This document shows positions 22,098-34,540 of a stretch of DNA of 64,000 nucleotides, one piece after another. The notes beneath the pieces were generated by a model. That model was not told the origin of the DNA, did no database searches, and was given only the letters and a program-made list of their open reading frames with translations. The translations under genes and the position numbers were made by a program. The DNA is from Halichoerus grypus (Eukaryota; Chordata; Mammalia; Carnivora; Phocidae). Position 1 is the stretch's first letter. Each line of letters opens with the position of its first letter. The stretch is from contig NC_135717.1 of NCBI RefSeq assembly GCF_964656455.1, positions 145,156,308-145,220,307 of the forward strand, given 5' to 3'.

Positions 22098-22876
22098 CCA
22101 CATCACTGCAAATGGTAAGATTTCATTTTTTGATGGCTGAATAATATTCCATTATACCACATCTTCTTTATACATTCATCTGTCAGTGGACATCTGGGCT
22201 CTTTCCATAGTTTAGCTATTGTGGACATTGCTGCTATAAACATTGGGGTGCAGGTGTCACTTCAGATCACTATGTTTGTGTCTTTGGGGTAAATACCTAG
22301 TAGTGCAATTTCTGGGTCATAGGGTAGCTCTATTTTTAACTTTTTGAGGAACCTCCATACTGTTTCCCACAGTGGCTGCACCAGTTTGCATTCCCACTAG
22401 CCGTGTAAGAGGGTTCCCCTTTCTGTCACCAACATTTGTTTTTTCCTGACTTGTTAATTTTAGCCATTCTGACAGGTGTGAGGTGGTATCTCATTGTGGT
22501 TCTGACGTGGATGGAACTAGAAGGTATTATGCTAAGCAAAATAAGTCAATCAGAGAAAGCCAATTATCATATGATTTCACTCATATGTGGAATTTACGAA
22601 ACAAAACAGAGGATCACAGGGGAAGGGAGGGAAAAATAAAATAAGAGAGGGAGACAAACTATAAGAGACTCTTAAGTATAGGAAACAAACTGAGGGCTGC
22701 TGGAAGGGAGGTGGGTGAGCAGATGGGGTAACTGGGCAATGGGCATTAAAGAGGGCACGTGATGTAATGAGCACTGGGTGTTACATAAGACTGATGAATC
22801 ACTGAACTCTACCTCTGAAACTAATAATACACTATATGTTAATTAATTGCATTTAAATAAAATAAAATTTTAAAAA
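22098..22876 (+). mobile_element. Carnivore LINE-1, 5'-truncated and 5'-inverted (twin-primed)
   Basis: A single L1 insertion in two opposed parts. From 22098 to 22506 the text is antisense L1 (ATTCCATTATACCACATCTT, GGGGTAAATACCTAGTAGTG, TTTGCATTCCCACTAGCCG). From 22507 it is sense (GTGGATGGAACTAGAAGG, GCTAAGCAAAATAAGTCAAT) to an A-rich 3' end with AATAAAATAAAATTTTAAAA. AAGAGTGGGTGCATAT (22082-22097) and AAGAGTGGGTACATAT (22877-22892) flank the whole unit, so both parts arrived together. The two parts meet in the L1 sequence at GTGG. No intact ORF. Confidence 0.93.
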
Positions 22877-22892
22877 AAGAGTGGGTACATAT

Positions 22893-23339
22893 GCCCTCTT
22901 CTCAAAAATGCTATTAATAATATTCAAACATGATTTTCTGTTATAGAAATAATTCACAATAAATTTGGGTCATCCTGCTTGTAAGTAACTTGTGCAACTA
23001 ACTGTCACTGTATGTTGAATTTTATAGCAGGTTACCTTTTCTATGCATTTAGAAGCCTTATTAAATGGAATCTTTACCCTTGACCAGGGATTCAGAAAGT
23101 CTATTTAATATCTACTCCATGCATTGATAGATATGACTAAATAAAAATCCTGTATGTTTAGATGCAATTTATGATTTTCCCAACCTGTAGCAAATGTATT
23201 ATTGCCTGGAACTGACCATAACTAAAGTAGTGTTAGGTTCCTCTAATGTATATAATGGTTGGTGAAATGTTTTTAATTCCATTTGGTTCTCTGTTTATTT
23301 GGTGACTATTTTGGGTTCTATTTACATGGTTATGTATGG
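22893..23339. other. Unique AT-rich intergenic sequence
   Basis: No gene or repeat recognised. Confidence 0.45.
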
Positions 23340-24230
23340 GTCCGTCATCTATTTATTCAACAAAATAATTTTGAGCCTATTATGTACCTGGCAAAACAAA
23401 GAAGAACAAAGTACAGTTCCTGTCCTCTGACTCTCTGAGAAGAAAGGCTGAAAAACACTGGGAAGAATATCTAAACTTCTAAAAAATAATAGAAGGCAAC
23501 TTTCAAAGTAGGCTTGCTTGAGGGTAGGGTTTAATTAGGAACTGGGAATTTCATGTTAAGATCAAAGATGTAGAGAGGCTTCTCTAAGCCCAACATTGTG
23601 AGATAATCTTCTCCCCTGGGTTCTAGGGGACTTTAGAAGCAAAGCTATGGGAATCTCAACAGAGTGAAAAGGGAGAAAAGTAAATGTTTCTTTTGAATAG
23701 ACTGAAGAGGTACTTGGAAAGAATTTTAGTGTTAGTAAAGGACATTTACTGAGGAAAATCCATAGATTTCATTTAACCAGTCATTTAACAAATGGTTTTG
23801 AGTGCCTGTAAAGTTTGTAGAACTACACTAACCCTTAGGAAATGGAACCAGGTCTATGCTCCCAGAATTTTTAGTTTAGAAGAGGAGTCAAAGTATATTT
23901 ACACATTGTGATAAGTTCTGTGACAGAAAGGGAAAAAAAAATAAATAAATAAACTAATAGTTCTTCAGTATCTACCTTGTTTTTGTTATTTGTTATTTGT
24001 GCTCAGATACAATGGTGAGTGAAGCAGGTTGGCTCCCTGCCTTCATAGCTGAGGAAGAGATACCAATCAAATAAACACACAAATCGCAAACTGACACTGG
24101 CCGCAAAGAAAAAGTATGGTGGCTCATGTGAGAGTGTGTAAGGGGTTAAATGAACAAGGTTGGGCATTTAGGGAAGATATTCCTGAATAAATGATGACTG
24201 AGCTGAAAAGCAAACCATCATCAAGAATTA
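23340..24230 (-). repeat. L2-like relics, antisense (several fragments)
   Basis: ATTTATTCAACAAAATAATT with GCCTATTATGTACCTGGCAA (23350-23395), GTCATTTAACAAATGG then GAGTGCCTGTAA (about 23780-23815), and GATACAATGGTGAGTGAAGC with GGCTCCCTGCCTTCATAGC (24005-24048) repeat the L2 pattern 'attcaacaaatatttattgag-gcctactatgtgccagg...gatacagcggtgaacaag...tccctgccctcatgg'. Diverged, with unassigned gaps. Confidence 0.6.
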
Positions 24231-24854
24231 ACTAGTAAAGAGAGATGGCAAGTGGGGGTGGCAGAAGCAGGACCAGCCCAAGAAAACATTTTTATCTCCA
24301 ATGAAGATAAGCTCCAATGGCCTCATCTAATACCTGCTAGAGCCTGAGTTCTGATCCACCATGTTGGACCCAAAGTTTATGGTCATTCTCCTTCACCTTG
24401 AAAATGAAATGCTGAAAGAGACTATAGAAAACCAATAGTGATTTATCTGGGGAGAAACCGTTCCTTGCAGAATTCTATATGGAAACTTACTTTTTCCCCC
24501 ACTGAGCCTTATAAACCTGGTGGTAAAAATAAAAGGAAAAGCATGAAGCCTGACAGATTTTAGGAGACCAGGTGGTCAAAAAGTAAAGCATAGCTTATTA
24601 AATGGCAGATGTAGAGTGCAGGGTGAAGCAATTATAGTCAAGCAAAAACAATGCAACATTCAAAGTGAAGAGGCCAAGAGCACATAAAGAAAGCAGCAAC
24701 AGTAACACAAGAATCAGTGATGGGCAGGGAGGGATTTCGTGGATTAATTTAGCAGGCCCTTGGACTGTGGCAACCTGATGCTAAAGAAATTGTGTTGAAA
24801 TTGGAAAACAAGGCAATATAAAAGCTCCAGCATTAACTGGATTAATGTATTTAT

Positions 24855-25200
24855 TAATCAGTTTACAAATATTGGTTGACTTCCATGCTATTCCAGGAAC
24901 TATTCTAAATATTAGGGATACAACAGTGAACAAAAATATAGTTCTTGTCTTCATTCTATTGGAGAAGATTTATAAAAACAAATAAATCATCTGTATGGCA
25001 GATGAATGGTGAGTGCTCTAGGGAAAAATGTGAGAGGCAGGGGCCACAAAATTCTGGGAGTGGGCAGTTAAGCATGCTCTATTGGCGCTGTGACATTTTA
25101 ACAGGCACCCAAAAGAGGGGAGTGAGAAGGAGACGAGGGTTCTTAGAGAAGTACATTCCAAGCAGAGGAAAGAAACATTCAGCATCCTGACTCCAGAGCT
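24855..25200 (-). repeat. L2-like relic, antisense
   Basis: AATCAGTTTACAAATATTGG, GGAACTATTCTAAATATTAG, GGATACAACAGTGAACAAAA and TTGTCTTCATTCTATTGGAG follow the same L2 order. Beyond 24960 the text (AAGAGGGGAGTGAGAAGG and AAGTACATTCCAAGCAGAGG) matches the uncertain family at 1-240. Confidence 0.6.
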
Positions 25201-25254
25201 TTTCTCTTGAGTCCGGAGATTACATAAGTGGGCAACACTAGAGAATAATCATTA

Positions 25255-25600
25255 TAATGATTTATGCAGCACTTACTAAGTGCTAGGAACTGTTCTTAGA
25301 GATTTGCAGAAATGTGCTCAAGTAACTCAGTGCATCTTCACCCTAACCCTATAAAGTATGTAGTGTCCCCGCTGAGCAGGGAGCCTGACATAGGTCTTGA
25401 TTCCAGGACCCTGAGGTCATGATCTGAGCCGAAGGCAGACACTTAACCCACTGAGCCACCCAGGTGCCCCATCATCATCTCTATTTTATAGATGAGAAAT
25501 GGAAGCAAAGAAAAGTTTAGCAACTTGTCCAAAGTCCCACAGTTACTGTGGGGGCATTTCTCGGATTTAAATCCAAACATTCTGGGTCCATATTAGTCTC
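25255..25600 (-). repeat. MIR element, antisense, interrupted by a CAN SINE fragment
   Basis: Antisense MIR: AAGTGCTAGGAACTGTTCTT, AAGTAACTCAGTGCATC, CCCTATAAAGTATGTAGTG, then after the insert CTCTATTTTATAGATGAGAA, AGCAACTTGTCCAAAGTCCC, CGGATTTAAATCCAAACATT. The SINE fragment (25366-25471) sits exactly where MIR reads 'gtactattattatc'. Confidence 0.88.
25366..25471 (-). repeat. CAN SINE head fragment inserted in MIR
   Basis: Only the head half is present (CCCGCTGAGCAGGGAGCC to GAGCCACCCAGGTGCCCC); the CT-rich region and A-tail are missing. No clear target duplication, so it may be a 3'-deleted copy. Confidence 0.9.
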
Positions 25601-27137
25601 CAGTTTTTCTCACATCACATCTCATCTGACCTGGGCCCTAACCACAGCTTCTAATTCTGCCTTCTCTGCCTTCCTTTTCCGATTTTAAGGGCCTTTGTGA
25701 TTATACTGGGCCCAGCTGGAAAACCCAGGATAATCTCCCTATTTTAAAGCCCACTGATTAGCAACCTGAATTGCATCTGCAACCTTATTTCCCCTTTGCC
25801 TTGTAACATCTTCACAAGTTCTGGGGGTTTAGGACATCAACATTTTTGCACGGGGCATTATTCTGCCTCCACAGGCTCCAAATCTGTACTCTCACCACTA
25901 ATTACTCAACCCTTATAAACGTGGCCAGAACATGGATGGTTTCTGGATCAGCCAGACTGTCTCATAGACTCTACATAGTCCAGACCAGGATGATTGAAGC
26001 CAGACGAACTTGGGTTTCGGAAATATGTTTCGAGTCTAGTCATAAATTCAAAAGGTACTGAGTTGAAATATAGGGGCCAGGGATGCTACTCATTCCATCG
26101 GTCTGGAATTTGAATCATACGCAATTATTTAAAACACAATTTTATTATTTCTATATCCCTAAAATAAACAAATATTCTTAATTTTTTAAAATCTGATAGT
26201 GTGTTCATTTTCCACTTACTTTAGTCCTATTGGCTTTGGTGTAACTTGTTTCTAGTAGCCTTTTCTCAATCTTTTTCTGTGCATTCATTCATTTCTTTTC
26301 TACATGAGAAATCCCAAATGTTATTCCTGTCTATGGTCTGTGTTCTTCGAGAAATTTAACAGTAAAAAAATGAAGAGTGCTTATCTACCAAGATAATTTC
26401 CCTCCAAAATTGGGACCATTTACCATTTCCTAAGTATGTCCTATACTTTGTCTTGTGTGTGACCTTCCCTCACGGTTCCCTCATTTTCTTCACAGGTCTG
26501 CTGGTTAATTCTACTCCTCCATCAAGGCCTGCTTCTCCTTCTCTTACCAGCCTTTTTTTTTTTTTTCTCCTTTATGATGCCACATGTTGTATTTTGTCAT
26601 AATTTATTGTTACCTGTATACATTTTTATGTATTCGTTACCAGATTTTATGTGTAGCAGGATGTGGACTTTCAAATAATTTTAATTAAAAATAAATAACT
26701 TTTAAAAAATATTTTTGTTGACTCTGTACTGTAGTTTTCAAGTTTTTTAGATATGAAAAGATTTCTTTTTACAATTTTCTAATACCCCATTACTTTCCTG
26801 AAATTAGATTCATAGATAAATAACTGCTTACCTATAAGAAACAATCTAATGTGTGAATTTTGGCATTTGCAAAATGAAAATAAAATAATTTATAATAAAA
26901 ATTTATACTAAAACACTGCTTTCTTTCCCTACGTTAATGCTACTCAGGATGTCAGTCTACATTAAATGATATGAAGTGGTGGAAGAGTTGAGCCTATATG
27001 TAAAATAACAGTGGACTCATAACCACAGATGTTGACCTATACTGTATATATTGTCTTAAATATTATTGACTTATTATTTATTTTATCTCCCACAGTATGA
27101 AATAATCTTGGTAAACTCCAAAACAGAATAGTGTGTG
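25601..27137. other. Unique AT-rich intergenic sequence
   Basis: No gene or assigned repeat, only a T-run (about 26553-26566) and A/T-rich patches. Confidence 0.45.
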
Positions 27138-27153
27138 ATTTCCCCTTAATTTT

Positions 27154-27350
27154 TTCTTAAGAATTTATTTATTCATATGAGCGAGAAAGAGAAAGAGAGC
27201 AAGAGAGAGAGCAAAAGCCGGATGTACAGGCAGAGGGAGAAGCAGACACCCCACTGAGCAGAGAGGCTGACACAGGGCTCGATCCCAGGACCCCGGGATC
27301 ATGACCCAAGCTGAAGGCAGACACCCAACCAACTGAGCCACCCAGGCGCC
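27154..27350 (-). repeat. CAN SINE, - orientation
   Basis: TTAAGAATTTATTTATTCAT tail, GAGAAAGAGAAAGAGAGC, GGGATCATGACCCAAGCTG and a head ending GCCACCCAGGCGCCC. Approximate duplicates ATTTCCCCTTAATTTTT (left) and CTTTCCCTTGATTTTTA (right). Confidence 0.93.
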
Positions 27351-27369
27351 CTTTCCCTTGATTTTTACA

Positions 27370-28525
27370 GTAGTTCCATTTCTACAAAATTCAGTGTAAA
27401 TTAAAATAACGAAAAAAAATCCTTTGTGTTTATTTGTAACATACAGGGAGGTTCTAGTCTCAAGTAGTTATAAGTGAGTTTTTCATCTGCAAAATTGACT
27501 ATGTACATGTTTAGAAGTCATTAGGACACAGTGAAATTATGTTTTGTTTGATACTCTCCCCACCATTCCAGGACTTCTAGCTCTCTGATGCAAGGCCCTG
27601 AATGCTAGCAGGGCAAAATAATAGTGACAACCAGAAACCTACTCCACAAAGCTCCAACTCCTGTTTGGCTCTCAGCAGCTAATATGATTTTTTAAAGATT
27701 TTATATTAAGATTAATTTTACTCTGGGAAAAGCACCCCAACAACACCATCACCATTCAGAATATAATGAAAATATTTCTTAGTAATGGGAAGGTGCTTGA
27801 AGACTGGCCCCATCCTGTTCTCTGGGAACTAATTACTTAAACAATTATTTAATGGACCAGCAAGGTCTATTTTGAAAGAAAAAGAGAGTATTCTTATGGA
27901 GGGATAAAAAGTGTGAGACAGAACCCCAGCAGAGCCTTCCAAATTATGCCTCAGTAAAGAAGGGAAAGACATGGAGTCTCACTGCTGGGGAAGTGCTGAG
28001 TGAATGAAGCATTCATTCATTCATTCATTTATAATTTAGAGGCTAAGGTTATTCTGACCCGCTATCCAAATGATCCAGGATATAGGACGCTTGATCTGCT
28101 CCATCCAGGCTGACAGCAGAAGCTAACTACTCTTCTAAACCACTACCTCACTTGCTAACTGCACAACTCTAGCAGGTGCACCAGGAGGTTTTACTGTGAT
28201 CTCTGTCCAGTTACCCTTGAGTACATACCTCTGTAATATATCAGAATGCATGTCAGCCTAAAAAGGGCTCCTGGATATCTCGCCGTATGATTCTAGTGGG
28301 GTGCAATTCCCATATCTGCCTTTGGGAGGAGAATGCAAAAGTGAGTACATTGAGCCCCTGGAGGTGGGATATAACTAAGTCCTCTTTTCATAAGGATTAT
28401 GAACTCCTTCAAAACCAGATGATAATTTATGTTCGTAATCCCACTGCTACCACCACAACCAGCACAAAATCCTAATACACTCTGGCAGAGTAGATGCCAA
28501 ATACATTTGTTTTTGAAATTGATTC
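27370..28525. other. Unique intergenic sequence with (CATT)n tract
   Basis: (ATTC)n of about six units at 28007-28029; otherwise no gene or repeat recognised. Confidence 0.45.
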
Positions 28526-28528
28526 TTT

Positions 28529-28575
28529 CCTATCTCCCTCTCTCTCCCTCCCTCTCTCTCTCTCTTTTTTTTTTA
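28529..28575. repeat. (CT)n-rich tract followed by T-run
   Basis: CTCCCTCTCTCTCCCTCC-like sequence then TCTCTCTCTC and nine or more T. Confidence 0.85.
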
Positions 28576-29880
28576 TCATTTATTCTCCTTTTGCAAAGAA
28601 ATGGTGCTATAGAGTGTGGTTTTACAGCATTATCTCTCCCTAACATTCTAGGATTTTTCTCCATCCAAACTGTTGATAGCTTTTAAACTCATGTGCATGC
28701 ATCAAACCAACTAATAACAATTTGTGTGTATGTGCAAGTTTCATATTTTGAGCACAAATAGGTACCTTAATAAATATTTGTTGAACTGGATTTAAATTCA
28801 TTACAATCATTACCTCCATGTTTTTTTTTTTCTTCTGGGTATTTTTTTCATATTTTACATAACTAGGATTGTTGAAAATTTGTCCCGAAGTGCCTTGCAC
28901 AACACTGTATATATTGCAGGATTCAGTAAAAGTTCTTGAGTGAATTAATAGATGAATGACTCAATAAAGTAAGTACTACATGTTAGGCAAGAGACTTAGC
29001 AAGAGACCCAAAATGACCTGCATTTAGCTCTTGTCTTGTCAACTCTGAAATGACTATTTTGATTTAATCATTACTGTAATTTTAGAACATAATATGATGA
29101 GGTTTTGAAGTTGAAATCGAAGCCTCTTTTTCTTTCCCATACCTACTTGTTTTCGTAGCTGAATCAACAGAGACAACAAGTGCACATCTCTCTTTGGAAC
29201 TTTGGAGCATGGTCTCCTGTGCAACAGACTATGTAAATAAATCAACACAACCGGATGACCTAGGTCAGGAATCAAAACACAGACACCAGTTTCAAGTCTA
29301 TTTAGCAAATCTGTGCATCAATACCTCGTGTAGACCATGTCAGTGTGGGCAACCTCTTCAGCTCTAGGGTTTATATAAAGGAAAATATAGACCTCGTTGG
29401 ATCAAAAGTAAACAACTATGAAATAGTGAGCTCCTGATAGACCACAAGTGTATTTAAGTACAAAAACAGCATCCCACGATGTGATTACTTTAGCTAACTG
29501 TGTGACTCTGCCTTGAGCTGAGCTAGACATTCTACAGTGCTAGTTCCTTAGAAGCAGAACTCCAGGTGTATATCTTTTGGAGTAAAAAAAAAAAAAATTG
29601 GATGGCAGGAGAGGAGGAATCTCAATACCTGGTGTTTTTTGACAAGCAAACCAATTGGACACAATCATACTCCAAACTTGCTTGGTGAAAAGCTCATAGC
29701 ATTCATGCTGGGAATAAATGTCTAACTGATTTGTTTGCCCTTGCTCACTTGGATAAAAGAGCACTACATCAGTCATCAACACTGGACAATACTTTTTATC
29801 CAGAGAAATGTAAAATGGAAATTATTCATTACATTATAGCAATGCAGAAAAGCTAAAATATCTTTAAACTCCTCCCTACC
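28576..29880. other. Intergenic sequence with short L2 3'-end-like matches
   Basis: ACCTTAATAAATATTTGTTG (about 28763-28782) and GATTCAGTAAAAGTTCTTGA (about 28921-28940) resemble L2 or MIR 3' ends. No gene recognised. Confidence 0.4.
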
Positions 29881-29884
29881 TCTA

Positions 29885-30000
29885 TTTTTTAAAGAGTCAA
29901 CAAATATTTATTACCCATCTAGTCTGTGCTAGGGGGTGTTATGTTCACTCAGTACATACCTCTGAAAAACTGCCACTATCCTTAAAGAATTGATGTTCTA
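29885..30000 (-). repeat. L2 fragment, antisense
   Basis: GAGTCAACAAATATTTATTA followed by CATCTAGTCTGTGCTAGGGG and, later, an ATCCTTAAAGAATTGATGTT segment are the antisense L2 'ttattgagcacctactatgtgccagg...cctcatggag' pattern. Confidence 0.65.
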
Positions 30001-30224
30001 ATAATAAACTCAAAAACAAATTAAAATTATATATATGAATGTGTTGGGGGGGAGATTGCTGAAGAGAGAGGGAGGGAATGAGGAATATAAAATAAAGAAA
30101 TGTGATAAGCTATTATAATAAAGAGTGGTGAGGCTAGAAGTTTGAAGTGAGTGCTACTTTTACTGGAACAGTTACAGACCTCTCTGAAGGGATACCTGAA
30201 TTTATATGCATTCATTCATTATGA

Positions 30225-30690
30225 AATCCATACATGGGATAGGAATTTTTCCAGCAGCTTGGCAATGTCTGTGATCTCTGCCATCACTATCTTCTAGTGA
30301 TGGTGGAGAAGAGGGGTGAGAACCCAGAAATGACCAGTAAATGTAATAAATAAGTAATATGATAGAATGTGATGTGTGTTATAGAAAAGTAATATAAATA
30401 AGTGGCATCAGAAGAGCTGGTAGAAAGTTGTCATTTGAATAAGATGGTCAGGAAGGCTTACTGAGGAGACAATATTTGATCAAGTACTTGAAAGAGGGAA
30501 AAGATCTGCTATGGGATATTTGGGGTAAGAGTATTCTGGGCTGAGGAAACAGCTAGTGCAAAATTTTGGCGGTGGTTTGCTGAGGGGGAAAAATAGCAAG
30601 AAATAGCCAGGAAGCCAGTATGACCAGAGCAGATTTGGAGAAGGGCGGAGAATTAGGAGATGAGTTCAGAATCTTTGCACTTCCTTCTGA
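30225..30690. repeat. Ancient interspersed repeat, same family as 1-240
   Basis: GGTCAGGAAGGCTTACTGAG, AGAGTATTCTGGGCTGAGGA, ACAGCTAGTGCAAAATTTTG and AGGAGATGAGTTCAGAATCT follow the order of the uncertain L2-like family seen at the window start. Confidence 0.5.
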
Positions 30691-30908
30691 ATAAGGAGGC
30701 TGTGACCATGTATCAAATTGATTTTGCTCCTCAAGTGCTTCTCTGGGAGGAAAGAAGCTCTGAAAGCAGGAGGTGCCCCTGCGCAGAATGAAATTCTCCT
30801 TCTCTCTCTTGACTTCTTAAAAACTTCCATTCCAAATCCCCATCCACACACCTCCCAACACACACCTGTGCCTATGTGCGCTCTCGGCAGAGAAAACCAT
30901 TCGTCTAA

Positions 30909-31010
30909 GGCAGTGGTTCACCACCCTGGCTGAGACTCAGAATCACTGGTGGAGCTCATTAGCTGCACACATGTCAAAGGCTCACTTGGGTGACCTGGAT
31001 TCAGATCTGG
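30909..31010. repeat. MER5-like hAT-Charlie fragment
   Basis: GGCAGTGGTTCACCACCCTG, then GACTCAGAATCACTGGTGG and GAGCTCATTAGC match the left end of the MER5 family; the right terminus is not clear. Confidence 0.6.
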
Positions 31011-31099
31011 GTTGTGACCCTGGCCTCTCTTGGTTGAAAACCTTCCCAAGGCAACTTCGACAGGAAGTCAGGTACAGGATCCACTGCTTTAAATCCTCG

Positions 31100-31262
31100 C
31101 TACTCTGACTGTAGTTTGAACAGTAAGAGCATTATCTGGGAGCCTGTTAGATATGCAGAGTCTCAGGCCTCGTCAGATAACTATGGAATCAAAAGCTCTA
31201 TTTTAACGAACTCCTCAGGTGATTTGTGTGCACATTCAAGTTCAAGATACACTTCAAATCAT
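31100..31262 (+). repeat. MER20-like hAT-Charlie element
   Basis: GAGCATTATCTGGGAGCCTG, TTAGATATGCAGAGTCTCAG, GGAATCAAAAGCTCTATTTT, CTCAGGTGATTTGTGTGCAC and a terminal AAGTTCAAGATACACTTCA read in MER20 order. Confidence 0.8.
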
Positions 31263-33430
31263 TGCCTCAATTCTCCATTTTTTTTTTTTTTTTGAACTTA
31301 GTCTGAGTAGATTTGCCCAAGTACTTCAAACCTGTTTCTTAGATGGAAGTAAATGTAAACCAATAGAATAAAATAATCTCCCCAGTAGAAACTCTTCACG
31401 GAACTTCTTATGTAAATCTGTTCTGCTTTCTCACAGTATTTTTATAATCTGGAAACAATTTGTTAAATAGTTTATGTGAAAAAAAATAGTTATGTGGCCA
31501 GAAATCTATCACACTAATTCTATGTAATTTGATATCATAATTATATAATTATTTGTTAATTCACTAGTGAAGAATTTTTAAAAAGCATTCTTGAAATCGA
31601 TTTTTTCTCTTCTAGCCTGGAAATATGAGTGGGCTCTTTTGCATGTTTGAAATTAGAAAATGATCAGATTCATACAGGATAAAAATTTAGGGAGTATATT
31701 TCTCAGGGTCTGGCGAACAATGTAACTCATTTTCATTTTGTCCTTTTTCTCTCTTCGTATTTAATCAGTAGACATGAGTATTAAACTTACACATTCAGAA
31801 GTTTTCTTCACATAAGTTTTAAGAATAAATAACAGCCTATAATTGAAATAAAATATTTTAAATTAAACAAATAAATTGAAGGAAAAGTACTTAGGGTTTC
31901 TTCACTATAAACATATGTATATATGTGTATTATTCTTATTTATATATTTCATATATATACTGTGTTAAATGCAGTGATATATTCAGCAAAAATAATAAAC
32001 TTCAAAACCATATATAATTATACCCACTAATTTCCACAGCTGTCAGAGTGATATCTCACAAACCTCAAAACCACCACCAAGGAACAAAAAATATATATCA
32101 GAGAATATCTTTCTCTTAGGATCATGGCAAAGAGGACTTATAATTCTGATTTAAACATCACATCTGAAAGTAAAAATATTGCAGAAGTAGCAATCTGCAA
32201 TATAGGCCATGGTTGACAATGAATTGAAGCCATTCCCAATGACTCACATGTATTTCTCCACTGGTGGCCAGTTGAGAAGCTGGTTAGTCTATTTAATAAC
32301 TAATTTTGAAGCTGAAAGTGTTTCTTCATCATTAGGAGTCCATGCTTTATGACAGGGGAGAAATTTCAGTTGAAAAAGGGTAAGGCTGATTTGTTAAATG
32401 ATAATTCGCCCAATTCTATATGGTACACTAAAAGCTATTGCTTGTTGGTAGGGTCACCTCTAATGATGAAAGATTGTTAATTGAGCCACAAATCAGCAAA
32501 ACAAGTAAGCGATTCAGGAGAGCGAAGTACATAAATTATTTTGCAAGAAACATCAGAATGTTGTTACAAATTTTTATAAACTGGCCTGCACCCTCTAAAG
32601 GCAAATTTGATTTAAAACTTTGTCAGATAAAATATACTGCATGTAAAAAGTGTTCCTTAAAAATTAATAAACTTTTCTGTCTTTTTAGAGAGCTTTTATA
32701 TACAATATTTCATTTCATCCATGCTATAATTCTGTGAATTTAGGACAAAACCTTAGGATTGCCTCAGAAAAACATCCTCTTTAACCATTTATTAATCCAT
32801 CTTCTATCTGAATGTGCACATCCTGAATTAACTCCTTTGTCTAGCCCCTTCCACATCTTCCAAAGACCCAGCGGTATAAGGGAATGGAAAGATAAAAAGA
32901 TGCATACTATATGTAATTTGGTCTATGGCATAGATTCAAAAGGAAATGCCACTAATTCTTCCATTTTTAAAGCTACAGAAATTGTTTATTATAGTTAAAT
33001 TAAACTGTTCTTATTTTAACTAAAACCACCAGAAAACCTAATATACAGTCATAATAGCAGAAATTAGAATAAAATGAGCGGTTTTCAATATGGTATAAAA
33101 GTAGTTTGAATAATTCAGGCGATTTTTTTTTCACTGAATTACCTTGGTAGAAGAAAAGCATGGGTTGTATCTCTTTTCTTGAGTTGCAAGGAAATTGGAA
33201 AGATAAGGAACTAACTAATCAATGACTACCTATTTTTAGCAATCCTAAACAATATTATCAAAACTTTCTTCAAAATGAAGCCATTGCAAGACCAGAAATA
33301 CATACATTTGATTGAGTCACTTACAATCAAGAGTGTGTCATCTGGGGAAAAAGATTCTGGAGGGAAGTTCAAATATATTGAAGACTATTTTTAAAGGAAA
33401 ATAACTTAGTGACACCCACATCTTTTGCCC
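31263..33430. other. Unique AT-rich intergenic sequence
   Basis: No gene; the 99- and 79-codon open frames at 32438-32998 have no recognisable domains. No assigned repeat. Confidence 0.45.
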
Positions 33431-33434
33431 TATT

Positions 33435-33605
33435 TCAGTAGTTCTCAAACTTGGCCACACACTGGAGTTGCTCATGTTATTTAATAAATATGCAGAATTC
33501 AAAAGTTAATCCGTGGAAATTCTGATTCAGTGGAGTTCCTAGAAATGGAAAATTTTTAAAACTCATCAACAGACTTGGATGGGACTAGTCTACATATAAG
33601 GATAT
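33435..33605 (+). repeat. MER5A-like hAT-Charlie element
   Basis: TTCAGTAGTTCTCAAACTTG, GCCACACACTGGAGTTGCTC, GAAATTCTGATTCAGTGGAG match MER5A; the right terminal repeat is degraded. Confidence 0.72.
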
Positions 33606-34312
33606 AGGATCTACGCCAAAAGATGCAAATGTATAGGATCACCTCAAGGAGAAAACAAACCACCACCACCACCCCCAACCACAAAAAAACAAGTAATATG
33701 TAACAACTGCCTAAAAATCTATCAATATTGTATCTGAGTGTGGTTCCTACTTGAAAATTTAGATAAATTACACTGTTGTTTTTTTTTCTATAAACTATTT
33801 AACTTGCTTTAGGCCATTTATTATCTCAGAGATCAACCATATTGACCACTAAGTGCAACTGGGCACTCATGCCAGTGTCCTGTGGTAAAAGGAATGATTT
33901 CAGGCAAGAAGAAAACCTCAAGTAAATATCTCTGCAATTATTATTTTCCACACTCCATTATGTCATATTTATTTTTACTAGCTTTTCCTATGCGATTGCT
34001 TCATCTATGGTTATTTCAAGATCTGCTTGAAATCTGTTTGGTGTAGAGATTTTAGGGCTGTTTACAAAAAGCTTATAATAAAATTTTTTCTAGATTATTT
34101 TCTGGTTGCTGGAATTATGGGTGATATACTTTTATGATGTTTTTTCTGTGTTTTCCAAATTTCTATATAATGTATATGAATTACTTCCATAATTAGAAAA
34201 AAAATTGTGTACCAAATGGGAATTGTGAATGTTATGAACACTGTTATAATCATCAAAAAGCCTACTCAACTTTTCTCTCACACAGAAATTTTAGTTTATT
34301 GGGAGTTTAAAG
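33606..34312. other. Unique AT-rich intergenic sequence
   Basis: A short CCACCACCACC patch at about 33662; no gene or repeat recognised. Confidence 0.45.
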
Positions 34313-34323
34313 ACCTAAGGTTT

Positions 34324-34540
34324 GGCGAGCCTGGGTAACTCAGTCTATTTGTTAAGCATCCCTCTGACTCTTGGTTTTGGCTCAGGTCTGGATCTTAGGT
34401 TGGGGAAGGCGGGGATGGAACCCTAAGCTTGTGCGGAACTCAGAGTCTGCTCTTCCTCTAGGTCCCCCTCTGCTTTCCCCCTGCTCTCTAAATAACTAAC
34501 TAAATAAATAAATAAAATCTTTAAAAAAATTTTTAAAAAA
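34324..34540 (+). repeat. Diverged CAN SINE with 11-bp perfect duplication, + orientation
   Basis: GGCGAGCCTGGGTAACTCAG head, CTCTGACTCTTGGTTTTGGC segment of an older subfamily, tail TAAATAAATAAATAAAATC. ACCTAAGGTTT flanks it at 34313-34323 and 34541-34551. Confidence 0.93.
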
